From Alectryocaccomicrobium faecavium (lineage in GTDB: Bacteria; Bacillota; Clostridia; Christensenellales; Aristaeellaceae): DNA of 21,462 nucleotides. Below the pieces are notes generated by a model. The model had not been told where the DNA came from and made no database searches. It was given only the letters and a program-made list of their open reading frames with translations. Positions 5,952-14,339 of the stretch are shown here, piece by piece (the first letter of the stretch is position 1; each line of letters begins with the position of its first letter). The position numbers and the translations under genes are program-made. The stretch covers positions 1 through 21,462 of the forward strand of contig DVOT01000210.1 in the NCBI GenBank assembly GCA_018713425.1, read 5' to 3'.

Positions 5952-7604
5952 CTAAAAATCCCCGTTCAAAATTCCTTCCAGCGCATCCAAAATCTGCCCC
6001 ACCGCCTGTGGCAAGGTTTCTGGATTTTCTTCTGCCTCTACCGCCAAGGGTTCCAGGCAATACGTCTCTTCCAAATATTGCCGCCATCGCGCGCAAAGCG
6101 CCTCATAGTCGCCGCCCGCGATTTCCTCGAACCGTTCCGACTCCCGCATGGCGCGAAGCGCCTCTTCTAAGGAAGTTTCCCGCACGAGGTAAGCAAACAG
6201 AGAGCCCGCGCCCGCGTAGGTAAGCTCCGCTCCGTCAAACGAAAACAAAGCGCTGTACACATCGCGGAGGCTGGGTGCCTCCATTTCATACCATATGACC
6301 CCTTCCAAATCGCCAAAATAGCCCAGGGACAAGATGGCCCGCGCGTCTAGATACGCCGTAGCGTCCAATTCTGACAACGTGCCGCCGCCCCGCTGATAGA
6401 GCCGCAAGAGCGTCGCCAGATATTCGGTATAAAACGGATCGCCGCTATACATATGCGCTTTCCCGCGCGAGGCCGCGTCCAGCCAGGCAAGGCGCACATC
6501 GCACCCATCGTCCAAAAACTGATACTCAAAGGCGACGGCGTTCTCCACCCACGTGGCAAAGCCCTCTTCCATCCACGCGCTGCCATCTTGCGTGATGGTA
6601 TACGCATGGGCGATTTCGTGTTCCAGGCAATCCTTGGGCCAATAATTGACATAGATCGCGCCGCCCAGATAGGTGTAGGACGCGATTTCCCAGCGGCTTT
6701 CATCCACATAAAATTCGATTGCCCGATCGATATCCGCCAAGCCCTGGGCCGCGTACGGCGCAAGATACGCCGCGATTTGCGCCATGGCCCGCTCCGCGCG
6801 CCACACAAATTCGCGCAGCGAAGCTTCGTCCAAAATGGTATACTGGTGGCTATCCTGGAGGGCGATGTCGTACTCTGCCCGCTGCGTGCGAATGTGCACG
6901 TCGTAAGTTTCCTCCGCCGTGGCGTAGGCGCTGTAATCCGGCAGAAGTTCGGCGTCCGGCACAAATTCACAGGCCGCGCCGATGGCGTCCAGCCACGCGT
7001 TGCGATCCGGCGCTTCCGCTCCGCCCCGCAGCCACCAATTCGCCGCCGTCATGCGGGACAATACGATCATCTCTTCCGCGCGCAGCGAGGGAAGAAAACA
7101 CAAATCATCCATGCCCAACGCGGCCATGTTGCCGGCATCGGAATATTCCTGCGCCAAAGTTTCTTCCTCCGGCGCGCCATGTTCCACCAAATAGGCGACG
7201 CCTTCCCCCACCCAACGTTCTTCTTCTCGCAGGCAGGCGTTCGCCAGCGCGGGCAAGCAGGTTTCTTCCAGAGAAGCCGTCAAAATCAACGCATTTTCCT
7301 GAAAGATGGGCTCTGCCAGGCGGTCGGCCACCATGGTCGCGTCGCGCAAAACATATACGTCGATGGGCTCCGTTTCGCCAACCTGCGCTTCTATTTGCTG
7401 AATTCGCCGATCCATGCGCTGCACAAACGCCATATCGCCCATCGCTTCAAACCAATAGGTTGCTTCTTGCGTTGTCCTGCGTTCCGCGTAAAAGGTTTGC
7501 CCATTGAGCGAACAAAACGCATGGGAAAAACCGCGATCCGCCTGCGCGGGAAACGCCACAAGAAGCAGAAACAGAACCAACGCGCCTGCCGCCTTCCGTC
7601 GCAC
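5952..7604 (-). CDS. Secreted gluzincin-like protein with a duplicated peptidase domain
   Basis: The 550-residue product begins at a GTG with AGGAGG at 7-bp spacing. An in-frame GTG two codons earlier is badly spaced. A signal peptide is clear: RRK, hydrophobic core, then FPAQA cleaved near residue 22. The C-terminal half has HEIAH (329-333) and WMEEGFA, whose glutamate at about 347 fits the third zinc ligand of peptidase-MA-like gluzincins, followed by an AGSLFAYLVRE segment common after that core. The N-terminal half has the same order (IDVYVL, then CLPALANACL, then WVGEGVAYLVEH), but both histidines and the catalytic glutamate are replaced (P118, A119, N122). It looks like an internal duplication with one dead domain. 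It is probably exported and released; the substrate is unknown. It lies 19 bp upstream of pepF. Confidence 0.7.
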   Translation of the reverse strand: MRRKAAGALVLFLLLVAFPAQADRGFSHAFCSLNGQTFYAERRTTQEATYWFEAMGDMAFVQRMDRRIQQIEAQVGETEPIDVYVLRDATMVADRLAEPIFQENALILTASLEETCLPALANACLREEERWVGEGVAYLVEHGAPEEETLAQEYSDAGNMAALGMDDLCFLPSLRAEEMIVLSRMTAANWWLRGGAEAPDRNAWLDAIGAACEFVPDAELLPDYSAYATAEETYDVHIRTQRAEYDIALQDSHQYTILDEASLREFVWRAERAMAQIAAYLAPYAAQGLADIDRAIEFYVDESRWEIASYTYLGGAIYVNYWPKDCLEHEIAHAYTITQDGSAWMEEGFATWVENAVAFEYQFLDDGCDVRLAWLDAASRGKAHMYSGDPFYTEYLATLLRLYQRGGGTLSELDATAYLDARAILSLGYFGDLEGVIWYEMEAPSLRDVYSALFSFDGAELTYAGAGSLFAYLVRETSLEEALRAMRESERFEEIAGGDYEALCARWRQYLEETYCLEPLAVEAEENPETLPQAVGQILDALEGILNGDF

Positions 7605-7640
7605 ACTCACCCCTCCTCCACGCTTGTTCTGAAAGATGGA

Positions 7641-7681
7641 ATAAGGGCTTGTGCCAAGCGTATGCCCGCGCAAGCCCTTAT
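7641..7681 (-). terminator. Large inverted repeat between nifJ and the next gene
   Basis: ATAAGGGCTTG (7641-7651) and CAAGCCCTTAT (7671-7681) form a perfect 11-bp stem with a 19-nt loop, just after the nifJ stop. A canonical T-run is missing. It may terminate or attenuate readthrough from nifJ, or protect the nifJ mRNA end. No clear promoter for the downstream gene is visible, so partial readthrough is likely. Confidence 0.45.
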
Positions 7682-7694
7682 CATGCCATGCAAA

Positions 7695-10600
7695 TTACTT
7701 GCCGGCCAGTTTCTTATACATTGCCAGGCGTTCGGACGCGTCTTCCTCCGCCTTTTCAAACAGCTTTTCAGCCGTGTCGGGGAACTGGCGCATCAACGAA
7801 GCGTAACGGTTCTCGCCCTTGATGAAATCCTGATAGCTCTCGGTGGGATCCTTGGAATCCACGGTGAGCGTCTCGGTTTCCGGATTGAAGCGGTACAGCG
7901 GCCAATAACCGGCGGCAACCGCCTTCTTGATCTCGAGCTGCGCCTTGTCCATCTTGATGCCGTGGTTGATGCACGGAGCGTAGGCGATGATCAGCGACGG
8001 GCCATGGTAAGCTTCCGCCTCGTTCACGGCCTTGATCAGCTGGTTCATGTCCGCGCCCATGGCGACGGTCGCCACGTACACATAGCCATAGCTCATGGCC
8101 ATCAGGCCGAGATCCTTCTTCTTGGTGCGCTTGCCCGCCGCGGCGAACTTCGCGACCGCGCCAGTCGGCGAGGACTTGCTGGCCTGGCCGCCGGTGTTGG
8201 AATACACCTCGGTGTCGAGCACGAGCACGTTCACATCCTGGCCCTGCGCCAGCACATGGTCGAGTCCGCCGTAGCCAATGTCGTAGGCCCAGCCGTCGCC
8301 GCCGAAGATCCAGATGGACTTCTTCACCAGCAGGTCGGCGTTTTCAATCACTTCACGCGCCAGCGTGCAGGCTTCGCAGGGGCACTTCTTGCCATTGGCA
8401 AGCCACTCGGCTTCCCACTGGGTGCCGGTGAGATCCACGTCGATGCCTTCCTTGCAGGCAGCCAACAGCTTTTCCGCCGCGGCCTTGGAACCTTCGGCGT
8501 CGTTCATCTTTTCGAGCCATTCCGCGCCCGCTTCCTTGATGACATCCCAGCAATGCGGCACGGCGATCAACTGCTTCACGGTTTCGGCCAGCTTTTCGCG
8601 GCGCTGCGTGAAGGCCAGGTTCATGCCGAAGCCGAACTCCGCGTTGTCCTCAAACAGGCTGTTCGCCCAAGCGGGGCCATGGCCCTTTTCGTTCACGGTG
8701 TAGGGGCAGGTCGGGGCGCTGCCGCCATAAATCGAGGAGCAGCCCGTGGCATTGGCGATGACCATGCGGTCGCCGAAGAGCTGGGTGATCAGCTTGACAT
8801 ACGGCGTTTCGCCGCAGCCCGCGCACGCGCCGGAGAACTCAAACAGCGGCTTTTTGAACTGGCTGCCCTTCACGGTCTTGGTGTTAAGCGCTCCAGCGAA
8901 TTCCGGCAGCGTCTGGGCGAACTCCCAGTTCTTTTCCTGCGCGGCCTGGCTGGACAGCGGCTTCATCACCAGCGCCTTTTCCTTGGCCGGGCAGACGTTC
9001 ACACAGTTGCCGCAACCAGTGCAGTCCATGGGGCTAACCTGCATGCGGTATTCATAACCGGCGAACTCCTTGCCAATGGCGGGCTTGGTTTCGAAGGTTT
9101 CGGGGGCGCTCTGCTTCTGCTCCGCCTTCACCAGATACGGACGGATGGCCGCGTGCGGGCAAACCAGCGAGCACTGGTTGCACTGGATGCAGTTGGCGAT
9201 CTGCCACTCGGGCACGGTGACGGCGATGCCGCGCTTTTCATACTTGGTGGTGCCGGTGGGCACGACGCCCGCGGGATCGAACGCGCTCACGGGCAGCTTG
9301 TCGCCTTCCTGCGCGAGGATCGGGGCCACCAGGGTGTCGAAATATTCGGTCGCTTCCACCTTGATCGGCACCGCGCCGGTCTCAGCGGTCGCCCAGCTCT
9401 CGGGAATGGCGACCTCATGGATGCCGGAGATCGACATATCGATGGCGTCGCAGTTCTTCTTCACGACCTCTTCGCCCTTGCGGCCATAGGTCTTCTTCAC
9501 GGCGGCCTTCATATACGCGTCGGCATCCTCGTAGGGGATCACGTTCGCGAGCTTGAAGAACGCGGCCTGCATGGTGGTGTTGATGCGGCCGCCCATGCCG
9601 GCGTCGCGGGCGATGGTGATGGCGTCGATGGTGTACAGCTTGGCATGCTTCTTGGCCAGCGCGCGCTTCATGCTAGCGGGCAGCTGGGCATCCAGCTCTT
9701 CCGCCGACCAGGGGCAGTTGAGCAGGAACACGCCGCCATCCTTCAGCGGGGCCACCATGTCGTACTTGGTGACATACGCCGGGTTGTGGCAGGCCACAAA
9801 GTCCGCCGAATCGATGAGGTAGGTGGACTTGATCGGCTTCTTGCCAAAGCGCAGGTGGCTGATGGTGATGCCGCCGGACTTCTTGGAATCGTAGGAGAAG
9901 TAGCCCTGCGCGTACATATCGGTGTGGTCGCCGATGATCTTGATGGAGTTCTTGTTCGCGCCCACGGTGCCGTCCGAGCCGAGGCCGTAGAACATGCAGC
10001 TCACGGTGCCTTCGGGGCTGGCGTCGAGCTTTTCGCCCAGCGGCAGCGAGGTGCCGGTCACATCGTCCACGATGCCCACGGTGAAGTGGTTCTTGGGCGT
10101 TTCGAGGGCCAAGTTGTCGTACACGGCCTTGACCATCGTGGGGTTGAACTCCTTGGAGCCCAGACCATAACGGCCGCCGACCACGGTGATGTCGTTCATG
10201 CCCGCCTCGCGCAGCGCGGAGCACACATCGGTGTACAGCGGCTCGCCGAGGGAACCAGCTTCCTTCGTACGGTCGAGCACGGCGATCTTCTTGCAGCTGG
10301 CGGGGATCGCGGCCAGGAAGTGCTTCATGGAGAACGGACGGTACAGGTGTACCTTAATCAAGCCCAGCTTCTCGCCCTTGGCGTTGAGGTAATCGATGGT
10401 TTCTTCGATGGCTTCGCAGCCAGAACCCATGGCGATCACCACGCGGTCCGCGTCCGGCGCGCCGACGTAGTCAAACAGCTTGTACTTGCGGCCGGTGATG
10501 CGGGCAACGTCTTCCATCACGGCTTCGACGATGGCGGGCGTGGCCTCGTAATACTTGTTGGCGGCTTCGCGGCCCTGGAAGTAAATGTCCGGGTTCTGCG

Positions 10601-11252
10601 CGGTGCCCTGTTGATGCGGATGCTCCGGATTGAGCGCGCGCTCGCGGAAGCGGCGCACCGCGTCCCAATCCACCAACTGCTTCATCTCGTCGTACTCGAT
10701 CTGGTCGACCTTCTGCAGCTCATGGCTCGTGCGGAAACCGTCGAAGAAATGCAGGAAGGGAACGCTGGCCTTCAGCGTGGCCACGTGCGCCACCAGCGCC
10801 ATGTCCATGGCCTCCTGCACGGAGTTGGAAGCGAGCATGGCGAAGCCCGTCTGCCGGCAGGCCATCACGTCGGAATGGTCGCCAAAGATGGACAGCGCGT
10901 GGTAAGCCAGCGCGCGCGCGCTCACATGGAACACGCACGGCAGCAGCTCGCCGGAAATCTTGTACATGTTCGGGATCATCAACAGAAGGCCCTGGGACGC
11001 GGTGAACGTCGTGGTGAACGCGCCCGCGGCCAGCGAGCCGTGCACAGCGCCCGCGGCGCCCGCTTCAGACTGCATCTCCGCGATGCGAACTTTCTGCCCA
11101 AAAAGGTTCGTCTGCCCAGCGGCAGCCCACTCGTCGGCAGATTCGGCCATCGGAGAAGACGGCGTTATCGGATAAATGGCTGCCACATCGCTGAACGCAT
11201 ATGCGACATGGCTGGCGGCGGTATTGCCGTCAATGGTTTTCTTGATGCTCAA
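7695..11252 (-). CDS. nifJ: Pyruvate:ferredoxin (flavodoxin) oxidoreductase, single chain
   Basis: The enzyme oxidises pyruvate with CoA to acetyl-CoA and CO2 and passes electrons to ferredoxin or flavodoxin, a central step in anaerobic metabolism. The 1185-residue length fits the fused homodimeric type. Visible in order: the N-terminal pyruvate-binding stretch with YPITPSSPMAE, a ferredoxin-like domain with CIQCNQCSLVCP (688-698) and CTGCGNCVNVCP (744-754) for two [4Fe-4S] clusters, the CAGCGET segment contributing to the third cluster, and the thiamine diphosphate motif GDGWAYDIGYGG (from about 985) followed by NTGGQASKSS. I place the start at TTG 11252, because AGGGGAGG (11262-11269) is well spaced from it and the product then begins SIKKTIDGNTAA as in homologues. 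A TTG ten codons earlier lies ahead of the binding site. Confidence 0.97.
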   Translation of the reverse strand: MSIKKTIDGNTAASHVAYAFSDVAAIYPITPSSPMAESADEWAAAGQTNLFGQKVRIAEMQSEAGAAGAVHGSLAAGAFTTTFTASQGLLLMIPNMYKISGELLPCVFHVSARALAYHALSIFGDHSDVMACRQTGFAMLASNSVQEAMDMALVAHVATLKASVPFLHFFDGFRTSHELQKVDQIEYDEMKQLVDWDAVRRFRERALNPEHPHQQGTAQNPDIYFQGREAANKYYEATPAIVEAVMEDVARITGRKYKLFDYVGAPDADRVVIAMGSGCEAIEETIDYLNAKGEKLGLIKVHLYRPFSMKHFLAAIPASCKKIAVLDRTKEAGSLGEPLYTDVCSALREAGMNDITVVGGRYGLGSKEFNPTMVKAVYDNLALETPKNHFTVGIVDDVTGTSLPLGEKLDASPEGTVSCMFYGLGSDGTVGANKNSIKIIGDHTDMYAQGYFSYDSKKSGGITISHLRFGKKPIKSTYLIDSADFVACHNPAYVTKYDMVAPLKDGGVFLLNCPWSAEELDAQLPASMKRALAKKHAKLYTIDAITIARDAGMGGRINTTMQAAFFKLANVIPYEDADAYMKAAVKKTYGRKGEEVVKKNCDAIDMSISGIHEVAIPESWATAETGAVPIKVEATEYFDTLVAPILAQEGDKLPVSAFDPAGVVPTGTTKYEKRGIAVTVPEWQIANCIQCNQCSLVCPHAAIRPYLVKAEQKQSAPETFETKPAIGKEFAGYEYRMQVSPMDCTGCGNCVNVCPAKEKALVMKPLSSQAAQEKNWEFAQTLPEFAGALNTKTVKGSQFKKPLFEFSGACAGCGETPYVKLITQLFGDRMVIANATGCSSIYGGSAPTCPYTVNEKGHGPAWANSLFEDNAEFGFGMNLAFTQRREKLAETVKQLIAVPHCWDVIKEAGAEWLEKMNDAEGSKAAAEKLLAACKEGIDVDLTGTQWEAEWLANGKKCPCEACTLAREVIENADLLVKKSIWIFGGDGWAYDIGYGGLDHVLAQGQDVNVLVLDTEVYSNTGGQASKSSPTGAVAKFAAAGKRTKKKDLGLMAMSYGYVYVATVAMGADMNQLIKAVNEAEAYHGPSLIIAYAPCINHGIKMDKAQLEIKKAVAAGYWPLYRFNPETETLTVDSKDPTESYQDFIKGENRYASLMRQFPDTAEKLFEKAEEDASERLAMYKKLAGK

Positions 11253-11278
11253 TTGTCTGAACCTCCCCTGTTCGTCGA

Positions 11279-11294
11279 GCAAACCAAAGTTTGC
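11279..11294 (-). promoter_or_regulatory. Small hairpin in the nifJ leader
   Basis: GCAAAC (minus strand, 11289-11294) pairs with GTTTGC (11279-11284) around a 4-nt loop, about 10 bases upstream of the ribosome binding site. Its function is unknown; it could stabilise the message or tune initiation. Confidence 0.35.
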
Positions 11295-11314
11295 GGGATA
11301 TTGACATCGTTATT

Positions 11315-11343
11315 ATTATAGTAGATACGCGCCACAAAGTCAA
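11315..11343 (-). promoter_or_regulatory. nifJ promoter
   Basis: TTGACT (11338-11343) and a perfect TATAAT (11315-11320) are spaced by 17 bp on the minus strand. Transcription should start near 11308, giving a leader of about 55 nt. The near-consensus match fits high expression. Confidence 0.75.
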
Positions 11344-11384
11344 GTGAAGAAACCGTCAAAGGCGAAAGTTCCCTTGCAAAGCGC

Positions 11385-11418
11385 AAAAAAAGCGGCCCGG
11401 CCACAGGGCCAGGGCCAC
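11385..11418 (-). terminator. Rho-independent terminator of the prfC-typA-recF operon
   Basis: On the minus strand GTGGCCCTGGCC pairs with GGCCGGGCCGC (one bulged T, 11 pairs, 4-nt loop), followed directly by seven T residues. It lies 25 bp after the recF stop and separates the operon from the nifJ promoter. Confidence 0.85.
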
Positions 11419-11443
11419 CGGAGATCGAACCGCAGCCGCCGCG

Positions 11444-12523
11444 CTATTGCGACGCGCCTTCCACGCACCGCGCTTCCCCCGCGCGGATGGCATACAGCTT
11501 TGCGATGGGCGCGCCCGCCAGGTCGGAAGCGTCCGTGCAGGTGAGCACGACTTGCACGCCTTCCAGGCGGCGGATGAGCTGTTCCCGGCGCGCGGGGTCG
11601 AGCTCGCTCATCACATCGTCGAGAAGCAGCACCGGCCATTCGCCGGTTTCGTCGCGCATCACGTGCAACTCGGAGAGCTTGAGCGAAATGGCCGCCGTGC
11701 GCTGCTGGCCCTGGGAGCCAAAGGCGCGCGCGTCCTCGCCGCCGATGAGCAGGCGCAAATCGTCGCGGTGCGGGCCGACGCTGGTAATCATGCGGCGCAA
11801 ATCGCTCTCCCGCGCGGCGAAAAGTTGGTCGGCAAAGCGCTCCTCCTCGGTCGAGGGGGCGTATTGCACGTCGAGCGCCTCGCGCTTGCCCGAAATGCTC
11901 GCGTGGATTTCGCTGGCGTAAGCGCTCAAGCGCGCGATGTAGTCGCGCCGCGCGGCGATGATTTCCCGCCCGGCGGATACGAGCTGCCCATCCCAGGCAT
12001 CCAGCAATTCGCCCTGCGCGCCCGCGCGCAACAGCTCGCCGCGCTGTTTCAGGGCGCGGGCGTAGCGCTGCAACGCGTAATAGTAGGAAGGCTTGAGCTG
12101 CGAAAGCTCCATATCGATAAAGCGGCGGCGTTCCGCCGGGCCATCCTGCACAATGCGCAGCCCCTCGGGCGCGAACAGCACTCCCGTGACGCAGCCCATC
12201 AACTCGCCGGATTTGGCGATGGGCGCGCCATCCACCTTCACACGGCGGCGCTCGCTGGTGGACAGGGCGATTTCCACCGTGCGCTCGCCCAGGCGGCTGT
12301 CCGCCCGCACGCATACGCGCGCCACGTTTTCGCCGGAGCGGATCAGCTCGCGCTCGCGGGCGGTGCGGTGCGAGCGGCCCGTGCAGCAAAGGTAAATGGC
12401 TTCCAGCAGGTTCGTCTTGCCCTGGGCGTTGTCGCCGGCAAAAACCGTTACGCCGGCATCGGGAACGATGTCGGCGCTGGCGATGTTTCTGTAATTTTGC
12501 ACGGTGAGGCGGCGGACGATCAT
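11444..12523 (-). CDS. recF: DNA replication and repair protein RecF
   Basis: RecF is an SMC-like ATPase that binds gapped DNA and, with RecO and RecR, loads RecA for recombinational repair. The 359-residue length is normal. It shows Walker A GDNAQGKT (30-37) after the RecF-typical start LTVQNYRNI, the ABC-type signature SQGQQRTAAISLKL (from 270) and Walker B VLLLDDVMSELD (aspartates 302-303). Its ATG overlaps the typA stop in an ATGA junction, implying translational coupling. In most bacteria recF sits near the replication origin with dnaA and dnaN. Here none of those genes is nearby and recF is the last gene of an operon of translational GTPases, an uncommon setting. The gene itself appears intact. 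Confidence 0.96.
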   Translation of the reverse strand: MIVRRLTVQNYRNIASADIVPDAGVTVFAGDNAQGKTNLLEAIYLCCTGRSHRTARERELIRSGENVARVCVRADSRLGERTVEIALSTSERRRVKVDGAPIAKSGELMGCVTGVLFAPEGLRIVQDGPAERRRFIDMELSQLKPSYYYALQRYARALKQRGELLRAGAQGELLDAWDGQLVSAGREIIAARRDYIARLSAYASEIHASISGKREALDVQYAPSTEEERFADQLFAARESDLRRMITSVGPHRDDLRLLIGGEDARAFGSQGQQRTAAISLKLSELHVMRDETGEWPVLLLDDVMSELDPARREQLIRRLEGVQVVLTCTDASDLAGAPIAKLYAIRAGEARCVEGASQ

Positions 12524-14337
12524 TGCCGCGACGCCATCTTTTTGCGCTTTTCGGCGTTCAATTCGCGCTTACGCATGCGGATGGATTTGGGCGTGATTTC
12601 GATCAACTCGTCGTCGCTGATGAATTCGATCGCCTCTTCCAGCGTGGGGATCCGCACGTTGGTGATCTTCAGCGCTTCTTCTGCGCTGGCGGAATTGCGG
12701 ATGGAGGTAAGGTGCTTTTTCCGGCACACGTTCACGTCGATATCGCCGCTGCGCGAATTGCTGCCCACGATCATGCCGGAATAGACCTTCGTTCCCGGAT
12801 AGACGAACAACTCGCCGCGCTCCTGCGCGTAGAACAGGGCGTAAGACGTGGTTTCGCCGGTTTCAAACGCCACCAGCGAACCCGTGCTGCGGGTGGGGAT
12901 ATCGCCCTTGTAAGGGGCGTAACCGTCGAACACCGCGCTCATCACGCCTTCGCCGTGCGTGTCGGTGAGGAATTCGCCGCGGTAGCCGAAGAAGCCGCGC
13001 GAAGGGATGGTGAATTCCAGGCGCGTGCGGTCCATGCCATGCATGTTCAAAAGCTCCGCGCGCCGGGAACCCAGCTTTTCCATCACGGTGCCCACATACT
13101 GGCTGGGCACGTCGATCACCACGCGCTCCATGGGCTCGTGCAGGATGCCGTCCACCTCGCGGAAGAGCACCGTGGGCTTGGTGACGGCGAATTCATAGCC
13201 CTGGCGGCGCATGGTTTCAATCAAGATGGAAAGGTGCAATTCGCCCCGGCCATACACGCGGAACGCGTCGGTGGACTGGGTGTCCTCCACGCGCAGGGAA
13301 ACGTCCGTCTGCATTTCCTTGAACAGACGCGCGCGCAGGTGGCGCGAGGTGACAAACTGCCCCTCCGTGCCCGCGAAGGGGGAATCGTTCACACGGAAAT
13401 CCATGGAAACCGTCGGCTCGTCAATCTTCACAAAAGCCAGCGGCTCGGGATTGGCCGGGTCGCAAATCGTGTCGCCAATGGCCAGCTCGTCGAAACCGCA
13501 AATGGCCACGATATCGCCGATCTGGGCGCTTTCGCAGGGCACGCGCTTTAACCCATCGAACGTATATAGCCCGGCGAGGCGGCTGGCAGGGGAAGTGGCC
13601 TCGTGCGTGCTGCGCACGGCCATCTGACCCGCGCGGATGGTGCCGCGCTCAATGCGGCCCACGCCGATGCGCCCCACATAATCGTTATAGTCGATGGTGG
13701 AAATGAGCATCTGCAACGGCGCATCCGGATCGCCTTCCGGCGCGGGAATGTGGGTAAGGATGGTGTCGAACAGCGGGCGCAGGTCGTCCCCGCGCGCATC
13801 GGGATCCAGGGAAGCGCAACCCGTGCGGCCCGAAGCGTATACGATGGGGCTGTCGAGCTGTTCGTCGGTGGCGTCCAGCTCCAGGAGCAATTCCAGCGTT
13901 TCATCCGTCACTTCGCGGCTGCGCGCGTCGGGCCGGTCGACCTTGTTGATGACGATGATCACCGGCAAATTGAGTTCCAGCGCCTTTTTCAGCACAAAGC
14001 GGGTTTGCGGCATGGGGCCTTCGAAGGCGTCCACCAGCAGCAACACGCCGCCCACCATCTTGAGCACGCGCTCCACTTCGCCGGAAAAATCCGCGTGGCC
14101 TGGCGTGTCTACGATGTTGATCTTCACGCCGCCATAGTGTACGGCGGTATTTTTGGAAAGGATGGTGATGCCGCGTTCGCGCTCCAGGTCGTTGGAGTCC
14201 ATCACGCGCTCGGCCACCTGCTGGTTTTCGCGGAACACGCCGCCCTGCTTGAGCATTTCATCCACCAGGGTGGTCTTGCCGTGATCGACGTGCGCGATGA
14301 TGGCGATGTTTCGGATATCATTTCTCGTAATTTTCAT
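12520..14337 (-). CDS. typA: Translational GTPase TypA/BipA
   Basis: TypA (BipA) is a ribosome-binding GTPase related to EF-G and LepA that supports 50S assembly and stress or low-temperature growth. The 605-residue length fits. Motifs: G1 AHVDHGKTT (residues 15-23), G3 DTPGHADFSGEVER, G4 NKVDRPDAR, then the EF-G-like domains II, III and V and the BipA-specific C-terminal domain with SRGFFGYRGEFLTDT upstream and the lysine/arginine-rich end. Start ATG lies 2 bp after the prfC stop and uses a GGAG site inside the end of prfC. The stop overlaps the recF start by 4 bp. Expression therefore depends on the promoter upstream of prfC. Confidence 0.97.
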   Translation of the reverse strand: MKITRNDIRNIAIIAHVDHGKTTLVDEMLKQGGVFRENQQVAERVMDSNDLERERGITILSKNTAVHYGGVKINIVDTPGHADFSGEVERVLKMVGGVLLLVDAFEGPMPQTRFVLKKALELNLPVIIVINKVDRPDARSREVTDETLELLLELDATDEQLDSPIVYASGRTGCASLDPDARGDDLRPLFDTILTHIPAPEGDPDAPLQMLISTIDYNDYVGRIGVGRIERGTIRAGQMAVRSTHEATSPASRLAGLYTFDGLKRVPCESAQIGDIVAICGFDELAIGDTICDPANPEPLAFVKIDEPTVSMDFRVNDSPFAGTEGQFVTSRHLRARLFKEMQTDVSLRVEDTQSTDAFRVYGRGELHLSILIETMRRQGYEFAVTKPTVLFREVDGILHEPMERVVIDVPSQYVGTVMEKLGSRRAELLNMHGMDRTRLEFTIPSRGFFGYRGEFLTDTHGEGVMSAVFDGYAPYKGDIPTRSTGSLVAFETGETTSYALFYAQERGELFVYPGTKVYSGMIVGSNSRSGDIDVNVCRKKHLTSIRNSASAEEALKITNVRIPTLEEAIEFISDDELIEITPKSIRMRKRELNAEKRKKMASRQ

Positions 14338-14339
14338 AA

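Noticed and set aside
4166..6223. A 685-codon plus-strand frame antisense to pepF
   Set aside because: Same cause: low-complexity His/Arg-rich translation without motifs, opposite an intact M3 peptidase.
6453..11321. A 1622-codon open frame on the plus strand, antisense to nifJ and part of the secreted peptidase-like gene
   Set aside because: It is a shadow of the biased codon use in GC-rich genes. Its product is rich in His, Arg and Gly with no domain, it has no good ribosome binding site, and the minus-strand genes have clear motifs.
11301..11343. TTGAC...GTCAA inverted pair over the nifJ promoter as an operator
   Set aside because: Only 5 bp per arm, 30 bp apart, and one arm is simply the -35 box; chance is likely. 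No Rex-like TTGTTAA..TTAACAA site is present.
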